A stretch of 64,000 nt of DNA from contig NZ_JAOTIK010000001.1 of NCBI RefSeq assembly GCF_030116705.1, positions 434,001 to 498,000 of the forward strand, read 5' to 3'. Positions 49,338 through 58,009 of this stretch are shown here, piece by piece. A program made the position numbers and the translations under genes. Numbering within the stretch: position 1 is the stretch's first letter; each line of letters begins with the position of its first letter. The stretch is from Streptomyces sp. ML-6 (GTDB taxonomy: Bacteria; Actinomycetota; Actinomycetes; Streptomycetales; Streptomycetaceae). The notes under the pieces are model-generated. The model saw only the letters and a program-made list of their open reading frames with translations. It had not been told where the DNA came from and made no database searches.

Positions 49338-50060
49338 TCAGTGTGCGGCGGCCCCGGCGTGTTCCGGTACGAGCGCCCCGAGGAAGGACGTCCGGCGACG
49401 GAGCACGAATCCCAGCGATTCGTAGAGCCGGACGGCGCCGGTGTTGGAGGCCGCGGCGTGCAGGAACGGCGTTTCGCCGCGCTGCCTGATCTCGTGGGCG
49501 AGGGCGCGCACGAGGCCGGTGCCGAGCCCCTGGCCGCGTACCGACTCGTCGGTGCAGACGGCGCTGATCTCGCTCCAGCCGGGCAGGCGCAGCCGTTCGC
49601 CGGCCATCGCGACGAGCACTCCTTCGCGCCGGACGCCGAGGTAGGTGCCCAGCTCGACGGTGCGGGGCAGGAAGGGCCCGGGCCGGGTGCGCTCGACCAG
49701 GGCGAGCATGTCGGGCACGTCGGCGGGCCCGAGCCGTACGGCCTGCGGGAACGGGGCGGCCGCGACGCCGGCGTCGACGAGCTGGACGCCCTCGGCGTCG
49801 AAGAAGACCTCCCAGTCCTCCGGCGGCGGCTCCCGGAAGGCGGTGATGGCGATGGCTCCCCCGGGTCCGGCGAGCGCCGCGGCGTCGGCCCAGTCCTCGG
49901 CCTCCGGCTCCTCCGGGAGGGCGACCCAGGGGGCCACGTCCACCGGGTAGCGCAGGATGCGGCCGCGGCGCTCGGCGAAGTGGCCGTGCGGGCCGGTCAG
50001 CGCGGCGCGGACCGGGTTGTCCAGGGGGTGCGGGGCGGCGGCGGGGTGCCGGGGGCTCAC
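49338..50060 (-). CDS. GNAT-family acetyltransferase (FR47 type)
   Basis: 240 residues. The first ~115 form a variable domain (VDVAPWVALPEEPEAEDWAD), and the C-terminal half is a FR47-like GNAT with AVCTDESVRGQGLGTGLVRA and SNTGAVRLYESLGFVLRRRT. The substrate is unknown. The ATG overlaps the stop of the preceding quinone-reductase-like gene (ATGA), so they are co-translated. Confidence 0.88.
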   Translation of the reverse strand: MSPRHPAAAPHPLDNPVRAALTGPHGHFAERRGRILRYPVDVAPWVALPEEPEAEDWADAAALAGPGGAIAITAFREPPPEDWEVFFDAEGVQLVDAGVAAAPFPQAVRLGPADVPDMLALVERTRPGPFLPRTVELGTYLGVRREGVLVAMAGERLRLPGWSEISAVCTDESVRGQGLGTGLVRALAHEIRQRGETPFLHAAASNTGAVRLYESLGFVLRRRTSFLGALVPEHAGAAAH

Positions 50061-50977
50061 CGGGCCACCTCGATCACGATCTTGCCGAGCGCGTGCCCGT
50101 CCTCCACGGCGCGCAGCGCCCGTTCCGCCTCGGCCAGCGGGAAGGTGCGGGCCACCCGCGCCCGCAGGACGCCGGAAACGGCGAGGTCCGCCACCGCTTC
50201 GAGGACGGCGGAGTTGCGGGCCCGTGCGACGGCCGCCCCGCCGAGCTCCACGGCCAGCGGCTTGCCGCCCGCGCTGATCAGTGCGGCCGGGTCCGCGAGC
50301 AGCGAAGCCGCGGTCCTGAGGGTGTCGCCGCCGACCAGGTCGAAGACCGCGTCGACGCCGTCGGGGGCCGCCGCCCGGACCCGTTCGTCGAAGCCGGGAC
50401 CGGATGCGACGTGGATCGCGCCGAGCGACTCGACGAAGTCCTTCTTGGCGGCGCTCGCGAGGCCGATGCCCCGGACACCCGCGTGCCGGGCGAGCTGCAC
50501 CGCCGCCGTTCCCACCCCGCCCCCGGCCCCGGTGACCAGGAGGGTGGCGCCGGGGGCGAGGCCGAGCTGCCGGATGCCGTCGTACGCGGTGGCCGCCGCG
50601 ACCGGGAGCACCGCCGCGTCGACGAACGACAGCCCGGCCGGCTTGTGCGCCGTCACCCCCACGGGCAGCAGGGTGTACTCGGCGTACCCGCCGGCCACCG
50701 GGTTGCCGAAGACCTCGTCCCCGACCGCGAAGCCCTCGACCCCCGGTCCGACGGCCTCGACGACCCCGGCGGCCTCGCTGCCGAAGACGGTGGGGAACGG
50801 CTGTGGTTCGCCGCCCGGCCGGACGTACCCGGTGCGCAGCTTCCAGTCGACCGGGTTGACCCCGGCCGCCCGGACCGCGACGAGCAGTTCGCCCGGCCCC
50901 GGCACCGGCACCTCCCGCTCGACGAGTGCCTCCACCTCCGGTCCGCCGTTGCGGGTGAACACGTACGCCTGGGGCAT
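50057..50977 (-). CDS. NADP-dependent medium-chain oxidoreductase (quinone reductase type)
   Basis: 306-residue zinc-free medium-chain dehydrogenase/reductase: VRAAGVNPVDWKLRTGYV, FPTVFGSEAAGVVEAVGPGV, the cofactor loop LVTGAGGGVGTAAVQLA and a C-terminus typical of quinone oxidoreductases. ATG 50977 is used. It heads an operon with the GNAT gene. Confidence 0.92.
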   Translation of the reverse strand: MPQAYVFTRNGGPEVEALVEREVPVPGPGELLVAVRAAGVNPVDWKLRTGYVRPGGEPQPFPTVFGSEAAGVVEAVGPGVEGFAVGDEVFGNPVAGGYAEYTLLPVGVTAHKPAGLSFVDAAVLPVAAATAYDGIRQLGLAPGATLLVTGAGGGVGTAAVQLARHAGVRGIGLASAAKKDFVESLGAIHVASGPGFDERVRAAAPDGVDAVFDLVGGDTLRTAASLLADPAALISAGGKPLAVELGGAAVARARNSAVLEAVADLAVSGVLRARVARTFPLAEAERALRAVEDGHALGKIVIEVAR

Positions 50978-51164
50978 GGGTTCCCTCTCCTGTTCCCGGT
51001 ACCGGCGGCCGGGCCGGTCACCGGCCGCTCCAGCAACAGCAAAGCCCGCGTGCCTGCGGGTATTCCCCGGGAACGAGGTGTTCATCGATCCGAAACGACC
51101 GGGCCCCGTCCGGGTCGTGCCGGGCCCGCGGGTCCGGCACGCGCCGCGGCCGGGCGGTCCGGGG

Positions 51165-52595
51165 TCAGCCGGTCGGGCCCGCCGGGCGGGGGTCGACCGG
51201 GGTGAGCACTCCGAGCCGGTCCTCGACCGCCCGGGCCGCGTCCAGGCACAGGTCCTCCCGGAAGGCGCGTCCGACGATCTGGACCCCGCAGGGGAGCCCG
51301 TCGGCCAGGCCCGTGGGAACAGCCACGGCGGGCACGCCCACGAAGCTGGTCACGGTGCACAGGCGCATGCCCGAACCGACCCGGGCCCGGCCCGCTTCGT
51401 CACGCGACTCCAGTCCCGGCTCGACCGGCGGTTCGGTGAACGAGGGGCCGAGCAGCAGCGGGTACGCGTCGAGGAACTCGGCCCAGGAGCGGCGGATGCT
51501 CATCCAGGTGCCCATCAGTTTCATGAACTCGTCCGCGCTCGCGGGCGGGGTCCGTTCCATCGCCCCCGCGATGTAGCGGTCCCCGCCGTCGCCGAGCAGC
51601 TTGCGCACCACCGGCCAGGTGGGGGCGAACTCGGTCACGGTGATCCGGCCGTACGCGTCGAGCGCCTCGTCGAGCCGGGGCACGTCCTCCACCTCGCACA
51701 CCTCGTACCCGGCGTCGCGAAGGGCGTCGGCGGCGGCCTGGACGGCCCCGCGCACGGCGGGGTGGACGCCGTGCCCGCCGGGGTCCGCCACTACCGCGAC
51801 CCGCACCGGGCCGGGCAGCGGTTCGCCGCGGAGGGGCACCGGCACGGCCCTCGGGTCGCGCGGGTCGGTCCCGGCCAGCACCTCGTACGCCAGCCGGAGG
51901 TCGGCCACGCTCCGGGCCAGCGGGCCGTCGGTGACCAGCATCTGGGAGGCCGGGCCCGGGTCGTCCGGGCCGAGGATGCGGTGGTCGGCCGGGAAGCGGC
52001 CCGTGGAGGGCTTCAGCGCCGCCACGCCGCAGAACTGGGCCGGGATGCGCACCGATCCCCCGGAGTCGTTGCCGAGTCCCAGCGGTGCCATGCCCGTGGC
52101 GACGGCCACCGCGTCGCCGCCGCTGGAGCCGCCCGGGGTCAGGCCGGGGTGCCACGGGTTGGCCGTGTCGCCGAACAGTTCGCTCCGCGTGTGCATCCCC
52201 GCCAGGATCAGGGTCGGCATGTTGCTGTGCCCGATGGGGACGGCCCCGGCCGCGCGCAGCCGCGCCACCGGGAGCGCGTCGGCCCGGGCGACCAGATCGC
52301 GGAACCGCTCCGCGCCGAACGTGGTCGGCACGCCCTCGACCGGGGTGCTCTCCTTCACCGTGAACGGCACGCCCGCGAGCGGCCCCAGCTCCTCGCCCGC
52401 GGCTCGCCGCCGGTCCGTCCGCGCGGCGTCCGCCCGGGCGCGCTCCGCCAGGATCTGGGTGACCGCGTTCACCCGCGGGTTCACCTCGGCGATGCGCTCC
52501 AGGTGGCTGTCGATCAGTTCGACGGCCGAGATCCCGGCGGTGCGCACCGCCTCCGCCTGCTCGGTGGCGGACATCTTCCACAAGGGGTCCCGCAC
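51165..52595 (-). CDS. Amidase (amidase-signature family)
   Basis: 476-residue amidohydrolase. The Ser-cis-Ser-Lys triad is present: Lys in PFTVKES near 78, Ser in GGSSGGDAVAV near 155 and the nucleophile in GNDSGGSVRIPA near 178. It is not the GatA type, since no gatB/gatC genes are near. GTG 52595 has GGAAGGA eight bases upstream. It diverges from a TetR gene across twin operators. Confidence 0.92.
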   Translation of the reverse strand: MRDPLWKMSATEQAEAVRTAGISAVELIDSHLERIAEVNPRVNAVTQILAERARADAARTDRRRAAGEELGPLAGVPFTVKESTPVEGVPTTFGAERFRDLVARADALPVARLRAAGAVPIGHSNMPTLILAGMHTRSELFGDTANPWHPGLTPGGSSGGDAVAVATGMAPLGLGNDSGGSVRIPAQFCGVAALKPSTGRFPADHRILGPDDPGPASQMLVTDGPLARSVADLRLAYEVLAGTDPRDPRAVPVPLRGEPLPGPVRVAVVADPGGHGVHPAVRGAVQAAADALRDAGYEVCEVEDVPRLDEALDAYGRITVTEFAPTWPVVRKLLGDGGDRYIAGAMERTPPASADEFMKLMGTWMSIRRSWAEFLDAYPLLLGPSFTEPPVEPGLESRDEAGRARVGSGMRLCTVTSFVGVPAVAVPTGLADGLPCGVQIVGRAFREDLCLDAARAVEDRLGVLTPVDPRPAGPTG

Positions 52596-52656
52596 GGCGG
52601 TTCCTTCCTCCCCGGCGCGCGCCCGAACGGCACGCGGTCTCCTCGGACACACGTTC

Positions 52657-52705
52657 CGATGCGTCCGTATCGGAACGGTACCCCGGAACCGATACGAACG
52701 CATCG
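52657..52705. promoter_or_regulatory. Twin TetR operators between amidase and tetR
   Basis: CGATGCGTCCGTATCG (52657-52672) and CGATACGAACGCATCG (52690-52705) are each imperfect palindromes and are inverted copies of one another (one mismatch in 16). This gives two binding sites 17 bp apart over the divergent promoters. Confidence 0.75.
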
Positions 52706-52762
52706 AATAAACTGCGTCCCGGACAGGAGTCACCGGGGAACACGGACAGAAGGCGGCCGGAC

Positions 52763-53440
52763 ATGCCCAAGCAGGTGGATCACGCGGGTCGGCGTCACCT
52801 CATCGCCGAGGCGGTCTGCCGCCTCGCCGACGAACGCGGGCTGGAGGGCGTGACCCTTCGCGACGTCGCCGCCCGCGCCCAGGTGTCGATGGGCGCCGTC
52901 CAGCGGTGCTTCCGCACCAAGGAGGAGATGCTCGTGTTCACGCTCGGGCACATCGGCGAACGGGTGGGCGAGCGGGTGCGCGCCCGCCTCGTCAGGAGCC
53001 CGGCCCAGTCGGCCCGTACCGCCCTGGGGCACGCGGTCACCGAGGTCTCGCTGCTCGAGGAGGAGCACCACGCCGAGGCCAGGGTCTGGCTCGCCTTCCT
53101 CGCGCAGGCCGCCGTGGACGAGTCGCTCGCCCGGACGCTCCGGTCGAACTACGCGGCCCTGCAAGGGGCGTTCGTCCGTCTCGCCACGGAAGCCGCACGG
53201 AGCGCCGAGGACGGCGGGAGCACCGAGGACGGCGAGAACGCCGGGACCGCCGAGGGAGCCGACGGCGCCGCGCCGTTCGATCCGCTCGTCGAGGCCCGCG
53301 CGCTCCTCGCCCTCGCGGACGGCCTCACCGCACACGTCCTCATCGGCCATCTCGCACCGCAGGAGGCGCGGGAGGTCGTCCACACCCACCTGGAGAACCT
53401 CTGGGAACGCCTCTCCCGGCCTGCCCGCACCGCATCCTGA
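52763..53440 (+). CDS. TetR-family repressor of the amidase
   Basis: 225 residues. The HTH is GRRHLIAEAVCRLADERGLE, GVTLRDVAARAQVSMGAVQR and CFRTKEEM, resembling the PfmR/BetI-like TetR_C group. The C-terminal domain has an acidic low-complexity insert (SAEDGGSTEDGENAGTAEGA). It faces the amidase across twin dyads, so it probably represses both the amidase and itself in answer to an amide or acid ligand (inference). Confidence 0.9.
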   Translation: MPKQVDHAGRRHLIAEAVCRLADERGLEGVTLRDVAARAQVSMGAVQRCFRTKEEMLVFTLGHIGERVGERVRARLVRSPAQSARTALGHAVTEVSLLEEEHHAEARVWLAFLAQAAVDESLARTLRSNYAALQGAFVRLATEAARSAEDGGSTEDGENAGTAEGADGAAPFDPLVEARALLALADGLTAHVLIGHLAPQEAREVVHTHLENLWERLSRPARTAS

Positions 53441-53587
53441 CTGATCATCAGGCATAGCGGGCACGGTCGGTACAGTGACCGGCGGCCGGGATCCATGGGG
53501 TGCCGCACCGTCGATTTCGACTCAACTACCGTTGGATATGCGCCGATCGATCCCCATTGTGCCGGTGGCTGTGGCAGTCTGAGGGAG
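53441..53587. other. Stretch before the terminator; possible small RNA
   Basis: No ORF is supported. It is lower in G+C than its surroundings and ends in a strong terminator. It may be the 3' end of the tetR message or a separate short transcript; TACAGT near 53472 is a weak -10 candidate. Confidence 0.3.
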
Positions 53588-53627
53588 ACCGCCCCACCGG
53601 GCTCCCCCGTACCGGTGGGGCGGTTTT
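53588..53627 (+). terminator. Rho-independent terminator
   Basis: ACCGCCCCACCGG (53588-53600) pairs with CCGGTGGGGCGGT (53612-53624) around an 11-base loop and is followed by TTTT (53624-53627), the most classical terminator in the window. Confidence 0.85.
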
Positions 53628-53682
53628 GCCGTCCCGGTCGTCCCGCCCGCCCGTCCCGCCTTCCTCACGTGCGGATGTGACG

Positions 53683-53688
53683 GGGTAT
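53683..53688 (+). promoter_or_regulatory. SigB-type -10 before the sigma factor gene
   Basis: GGGTAT matches the -10 of SigB-family promoters and stands 122 bases before the sigma factor start, which would suit autoregulation. No GNNTN -35 is found at the right spacing, so support is weak. Confidence 0.25.
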
Positions 53689-53810
53689 CACGGCGATTCC
53701 CGGCCATTGCCGCCGCGCGACCCGACCGACTTCCCGTTTCTCCGCATGGGTTCTCCCTCCCGGGGCAGGCGCTCACACCTCATGGCCTTCGACCAGGGGA
53801 GCGTGACGAG

Positions 53811-54791
53811 ATGACGGCGCACACTGCGCGGACCGCCGGTGCCGAGCGGGCCGGGAGCACGGACCGCGCGCGACCGGTACCGGACGACGCACCGGCCGGC
53901 ACCGACGCGGATCCGGCGGCCGGCCCGGAGCCCGACGGGGGCGCACCGGCCGCGGGGACGGCCGGGGACAACGGCGGACTGCCGTGGATCGAGGACGCGG
54001 GGAAGGTCGCCCCGGCCGACGCGCGCGAGCTGTCCCGGCTGTTCTTCGAGCGGCTGCGGGTCCTGGAGGAGGGGACCCCCGCCCATCAGTACGCGCGCAA
54101 CACCCTCATCGAGATGAACCTCTCCCTCGTCCGGTTCGCCGCGGGGCGGTTCCGCGGCCGGGGCGACGACATGGAGGACATCGTCCAGGTCGGCACCATC
54201 GGGCTGATCAAGGCCATCGACCGGTTCGACCTCTCCCGCGAGGTCGAGTTCACCTCCTTCGCGGTCCCGTACATCACCGGGGAGATCAAACGATTCTTCC
54301 GCGACACCACCTGGGCGGTGCACGTCCCGCGCCGCCTGCAGGAGTTGCGGGTGGACATCGCCCGGACCAAGGAGTCGCTGATCACCACGCTCGACCGCGA
54401 CCCCACCGTCCCGGAGCTCGCCGAGCGGCTCGGGCTGAGCGAGAACGAGGTCACCGAGGGCATCGTGGCGGCCAACGGGTACGCGGCGGGCTCGCTGGAC
54501 ACACCGGCCGACCCGTCCGGCCCGGGGCGGGCCGGCAGGCAGGGGCGCACCTTCGCCGATGTCCTCGGCGGCCCGGACCCGGCCCTGGAGACGGTCGAGA
54601 ACCTGCACACGCTCGCGCCGCTCATCAGCTGCCTCGACAGCCGGGAACGACGCATCATCGACATGCGTTTCGGCCAGGAGATGACGCAGGCCCGGATCGG
54701 CGAGGAGCTGGGCATCTCGCAGATGCACGTGTCCCGGCTGATCGGCCGGATCCTCCACAAGCTCCGCAGCGGGATGTTCGTGGAGGAATGA
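53811..54791 (+). CDS. RNA polymerase sigma factor of the SigB/SigF family
   Basis: 326 residues. A disordered N-terminus of ~55 residues precedes region 2 (NLSLVRFAAGRFRGRGDDM, EDIVQVGTIGLIKAIDRFDL, EFTSFAVPYITGEIKRFFRD), region 3 (RLQELRVDIARTKESL, LAERLGLSENEV) and region 4 (DSRERRIIDMRFGQEMTQAR, IGEELGISQMHVSRLIGRIL). This layout fits stress and development sigma factors. It has no adjacent anti-sigma gene, but an RsbW-like kinase and a SpoIIE-type phosphatase are in the window. Confidence 0.94.
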   Translation: MTAHTARTAGAERAGSTDRARPVPDDAPAGTDADPAAGPEPDGGAPAAGTAGDNGGLPWIEDAGKVAPADARELSRLFFERLRVLEEGTPAHQYARNTLIEMNLSLVRFAAGRFRGRGDDMEDIVQVGTIGLIKAIDRFDLSREVEFTSFAVPYITGEIKRFFRDTTWAVHVPRRLQELRVDIARTKESLITTLDRDPTVPELAERLGLSENEVTEGIVAANGYAAGSLDTPADPSGPGRAGRQGRTFADVLGGPDPALETVENLHTLAPLISCLDSRERRIIDMRFGQEMTQARIGEELGISQMHVSRLIGRILHKLRSGMFVEE

Positions 54792-54805
54792 CCCCCGCCG
54801 CGACG

Positions 54806-54837
54806 GCCCGGGGCACCCGGCGCCGTGCGCCCCGGGC
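54806..54837. terminator. Hairpin between convergent genes
   Basis: GCCCGGGGC (54806-54814) pairs with GCCCCGGGC (54829-54837), between the sigma factor and the converging dehydrogenase. Confidence 0.55.
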
Positions 54838-54845
54838 GCCGGGGA

Positions 54846-55754
54846 TCAGCCGGCGGTGGCGCCCGGGGCGCGGCCCGCGTAGTACGTGGCGATCATGTCC
54901 TCGCCGCCGTGTCCCGCCGCCTCGGCCCGTGCGAAGCGTGCGGCCGACGCCTCGACCAGGTCCAGCCGCACCCCCGTCGCCCGCGCCGCGTCCAGGATGA
55001 GCCGGGTGTCCTTGAGCGCGGTGGACAGGGCGAAGCTCGGGGCGAGGTCGCCGGAGAGGAGCGCGGCGGACTTCCCCTGCAGATAGGCGGTGTCCAGCGG
55101 GCCGCCCTTCATGGCGTCGAGGAAGGTCCACGGATCGACGTCCAGCGCCTCGGCGAGGTTGAGGCACTCGGCGATGTTGTTGACCATGGTGATCACCCAG
55201 GTGTTGACCACGAGCTTGAGCCGCGAGGCCGCCCCCGGGGTCTCGTCGACCCAGACCGTGCGCCGCCCGATCGCGTCCAGCACGGGTTCGACCTTCTCCC
55301 GGACGGCCGTGGGGCCCGCGACGAAGACCGTCAACGCGCCTTGTTCCGCGGGCTGCTTCGTACCGGAGACCGGGGCGTCGAGATAGACCGGTCCCAGCTC
55401 CGCCGTGCGCCGGGCCAGATCGGCGGTGGCGTCGGGTCCGACCGTCGTGCTCTGGAGCAGCACCTGACCGGCGTGCAGCCCCCCGGCGGCGGCGTCCAGC
55501 GCGGCGGCCACGGAGGATCCGTCGTTGAGCATGGTGAGGACGACGTCGGCGCCGCGCACGGCTTCCTCGGCCGTCTCCGCGACCGTGGCGCCGTCGTCCG
55601 CGAGCGGGACCGCCCTGGCGTGCGTACGGTTCCAGGCGCGGACGTCGAGTCCGGCCCCGAGCAGGCTCCGGGCCATGCCCGAGCCCATGGTTCCGGTGCC
55701 GAGGACGGCGACGACCGGCCGTTCCCGGGCGGTGTCGGCGGCGCTTGGGGTCAT
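54846..55754 (-). CDS. Beta-hydroxyacid dehydrogenase family (NAD-binding 6PGDH-like)
   Basis: 302 residues. The Rossmann motif VAVLGTGTMGSGMARSLLGA is at the N-terminus, the substrate-binding signature is DAPVSGTKQPAEQGALTVFV, and the catalytic Lys lies in ASRLKLVVNTWVI. It belongs with 3-hydroxyisobutyrate/tartronate-semialdehyde-type or imine-reductase-like enzymes. It stands 55 bp upstream of cbiZ on the same strand, but no functional link is evident. Confidence 0.9.
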   Translation of the reverse strand: MTPSAADTARERPVVAVLGTGTMGSGMARSLLGAGLDVRAWNRTHARAVPLADDGATVAETAEEAVRGADVVLTMLNDGSSVAAALDAAAGGLHAGQVLLQSTTVGPDATADLARRTAELGPVYLDAPVSGTKQPAEQGALTVFVAGPTAVREKVEPVLDAIGRRTVWVDETPGAASRLKLVVNTWVITMVNNIAECLNLAEALDVDPWTFLDAMKGGPLDTAYLQGKSAALLSGDLAPSFALSTALKDTRLILDAARATGVRLDLVEASAARFARAEAAGHGGEDMIATYYAGRAPGATAG

Positions 55755-55809
55755 GCGTGAGCTCCTTCCGTCGGCCGCGCCCCGGGGGTGGTGCGCGGCG
55801 CCGTGGTGC

Positions 55810-56526
55810 TCAGGATTGCCGCCGCGCCCCCTCGAGCACGGCAGCGTGCACGGCCCTGGCGAGTCGCGCGCCCCAGCGGGAACGCGGCCCGGCGAAGGGT
55901 TCGGCGGGGTGGGGCCCCGGGGCGGGCGCCGCGACGCACACCGCGTCGGTGGGGGTGCCCGAGCAGTCGAGGCCCGCGTCCAGGAGCGCCTGGACCTTGG
56001 CCTCGGTGGCCGTGGCGACCGCGTTGACGAGCGCGGCGTCGGAGAGCGGGACGGGGAGGGTGACGACGATGTTGATCGTGCCCGGGGGCGGCGGCCCCTG
56101 GGTCCCCTCCGCCGGGGCGGCCGCCCAGCCCCGCACGCCCAGGCCGCAGGTGGCGGTCGCGGTCGCTCCCCCGTCGCTCGCGCGGGTGTGCGCGGTGACG
56201 TCGGCGGCGGTCATCAGTCCCGCGCCGGGGCCGGTGAGGCGTTCCGCGGCGGCGATCTCCGCGAGGTGCCGGTCGGGGTCCAGGCGCGGGTAGCCACCGG
56301 GCACCTGGGCGTTGAGGATCCATTCGCGCGGGCCGCCGCCGAGCACGGCGCTGGAGCACACCCGCCACCCCGGGCCGAGGCGCCACATCAGATGGTGGAG
56401 GTCCGCGCCGTCCTCGTGCCGGGCCAGCAGTTCGCCGCGCTGCTCGGGCAGCCGGATGCGTACGGAACCGATGGGGGCACCTCCGGTGGCGCGGCTGGAC
56501 GGGGTCGGCTGTGGCCCGTCGATCAT
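55810..56526 (-). CDS. cbiZ: Adenosylcobinamide amidohydrolase (CbiZ)
   Basis: 238 residues. CbiZ hydrolyses adenosylcobinamide to adenosylcobyric acid, letting imported cobinamides enter B12 synthesis. Family features: REWILNAQVPGGYPRLDPDR, GPGAGLMTAADVTAHTRASD, GTINIVVTLPVPLSDAALVN, TEAKVQALLDAGLDCSGTPT and DAVCVA. A short N-terminal part precedes the domain. No clear ribosome site exists for ATG 56526. It may support the B12-dependent mutase 35 kb away. Confidence 0.88.
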   Translation of the reverse strand: MIDGPQPTPSSRATGGAPIGSVRIRLPEQRGELLARHEDGADLHHLMWRLGPGWRVCSSAVLGGGPREWILNAQVPGGYPRLDPDRHLAEIAAAERLTGPGAGLMTAADVTAHTRASDGGATATATCGLGVRGWAAAPAEGTQGPPPPGTINIVVTLPVPLSDAALVNAVATATEAKVQALLDAGLDCSGTPTDAVCVAAPAPGPHPAEPFAGPRSRWGARLARAVHAAVLEGARRQS

Positions 56527-56815
56527 ATGTGCCGGGATCCGGTGGCCGGGCGGGCCGCCCGCGGCGGTCGTACCGTGCCGGCGGCGCCGGACTCCCGGCC
56601 CGGGCCCGCCCCCACATCACCCGATCGGCCTAATCCCGGGCGGGCGTGTGCACCGCCGCGGCGGGCGGTCAGCGCCGAACCGCCACAGGTGCGGCAGTCG
56701 GCTGCCGGGGGCCGGGAGGTTGCAGCGTCCATCCGGGTGAGGCGCGATGGAATCCGGACGCGCCTCACCTGATGGACCGAGCCACAGGACGCGCCCGGGC
56801 GAGGAGGAATCGGTC

Positions 56816-57838
56816 ATGGGAGCCGCTGACGGTTTCACGGATTCCGGAGAACTCGACGGCCTGACGGTGTACGACACCGACGGTGAGAAGGTCGGCAGTG
56901 TGGGCCGGGTGTACGTCGACGACAACACCGGCCGTCCGGACTGGATCACGGTGAAGACCGGACTGTTCGGCATGAAGGAGAGTTTCGTCCCGCTGGCCGG
57001 AGCCCGGCGGGTGGGGTCCGACCTGCACATCTCGCACTCGAAGGAACGGGTCAAGGAAGCGCCGCGGGTGGACGCGGACGCGCATCTGTCCGTGGCGGAG
57101 GAGGAAGAGCTCTACAACCACTACGGCCTCCCCAGGAACACCGCCACCTCGTTCGGCGAGCGGCGGGGAACGGGCACCACGGGAACGGCGGGAGCGGCCG
57201 GAACCGGCGCCATGGGCGCTGCCGGCACCGGACGCGCCGACGGACCCGGGCGGACGCCCATGCCCGGCACCACCGCCTCCGGCACGGGAACGGCCCGCAC
57301 CACCTCGTCCGGCATGTCCGGCACCGGCATGGGGAAGGGCGGGCGCCGCGAGACCGGGGCGGCCGGCACCGCCCGTCCGCTCGTCGGCGCCGGGGCGGGC
57401 TCCGAGCGGTCCGCCGCCGACCTGGGCGGCAAGGAGGAGATGATCCGCTGCGAGGAGCAACTGCACGTCGGCACCGAGGAGTACGAGAGCGGGAAGGCCC
57501 GGCTGCACAAGTACGTGGTCACCGAGAACGTCACCCGGACCGTGCCCGTGACGCACGAGGAGGTACGCCTGGTCCGCGAACCGCTGCAGCCCGGCGACCG
57601 GCCTGCGGGGCGCGCGGAAATCCGTGACCAGGACGTCGAGGTCACCCTGCACGCCGAGCGCGCCACCACCCGCAAGGAGACCGTGCCCGTGGAGCGGGTG
57701 CGCATGGAGACCAGGAGGGTGACCGAGCAGAAGGAGGTCTCCGCCGAACTCCGCAAGGAGCAGATCGACTACGCGGACGACACGCAGACCGGTGGCAAGG
57801 ACATGGGAGGCGAATTCGGCCGGGGACGCCACCGCTGA
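56816..57838 (+). CDS. PRC-barrel and DUF2382 stress-type protein
   Basis: 340 residues. An N-terminal PRC-barrel domain (LDGLTVYDTDGEKVGSVG, DWITVKTGLFGMKESFVPLA; residues ~10-85) is joined by a long Gly/Thr/Ala linker (~110-205) to a C-terminal DUF2382 domain (IRCEEQLHVGTEEYESGKAR, VPVTHEEVRLVREPL, VPVERVRMETRRVTEQK). Such proteins are common in desiccation- or stress-related actinobacterial sets. GAGGAGG lies seven bases before the ATG. Confidence 0.92.
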   Translation: MGAADGFTDSGELDGLTVYDTDGEKVGSVGRVYVDDNTGRPDWITVKTGLFGMKESFVPLAGARRVGSDLHISHSKERVKEAPRVDADAHLSVAEEEELYNHYGLPRNTATSFGERRGTGTTGTAGAAGTGAMGAAGTGRADGPGRTPMPGTTASGTGTARTTSSGMSGTGMGKGGRRETGAAGTARPLVGAGAGSERSAADLGGKEEMIRCEEQLHVGTEEYESGKARLHKYVVTENVTRTVPVTHEEVRLVREPLQPGDRPAGRAEIRDQDVEVTLHAERATTRKETVPVERVRMETRRVTEQKEVSAELRKEQIDYADDTQTGGKDMGGEFGRGRHR

Positions 57839-58009
57839 CCTCCCGGGCCGGGTCCGCGAGATCCCGCCGTACGCCCGCAGGGCGTGGCCCGCGGTGTCCG
57901 GCGTGTGCCGGGCGCCGCGGGCCGTACGGGACTCCACGGAGACGGCCCGGGGACGGCCTCGCGCACCGCGGCCGTCGGCCGGGCCGGGGCCGGTGGGCGC
58001 CGCCGCGGC

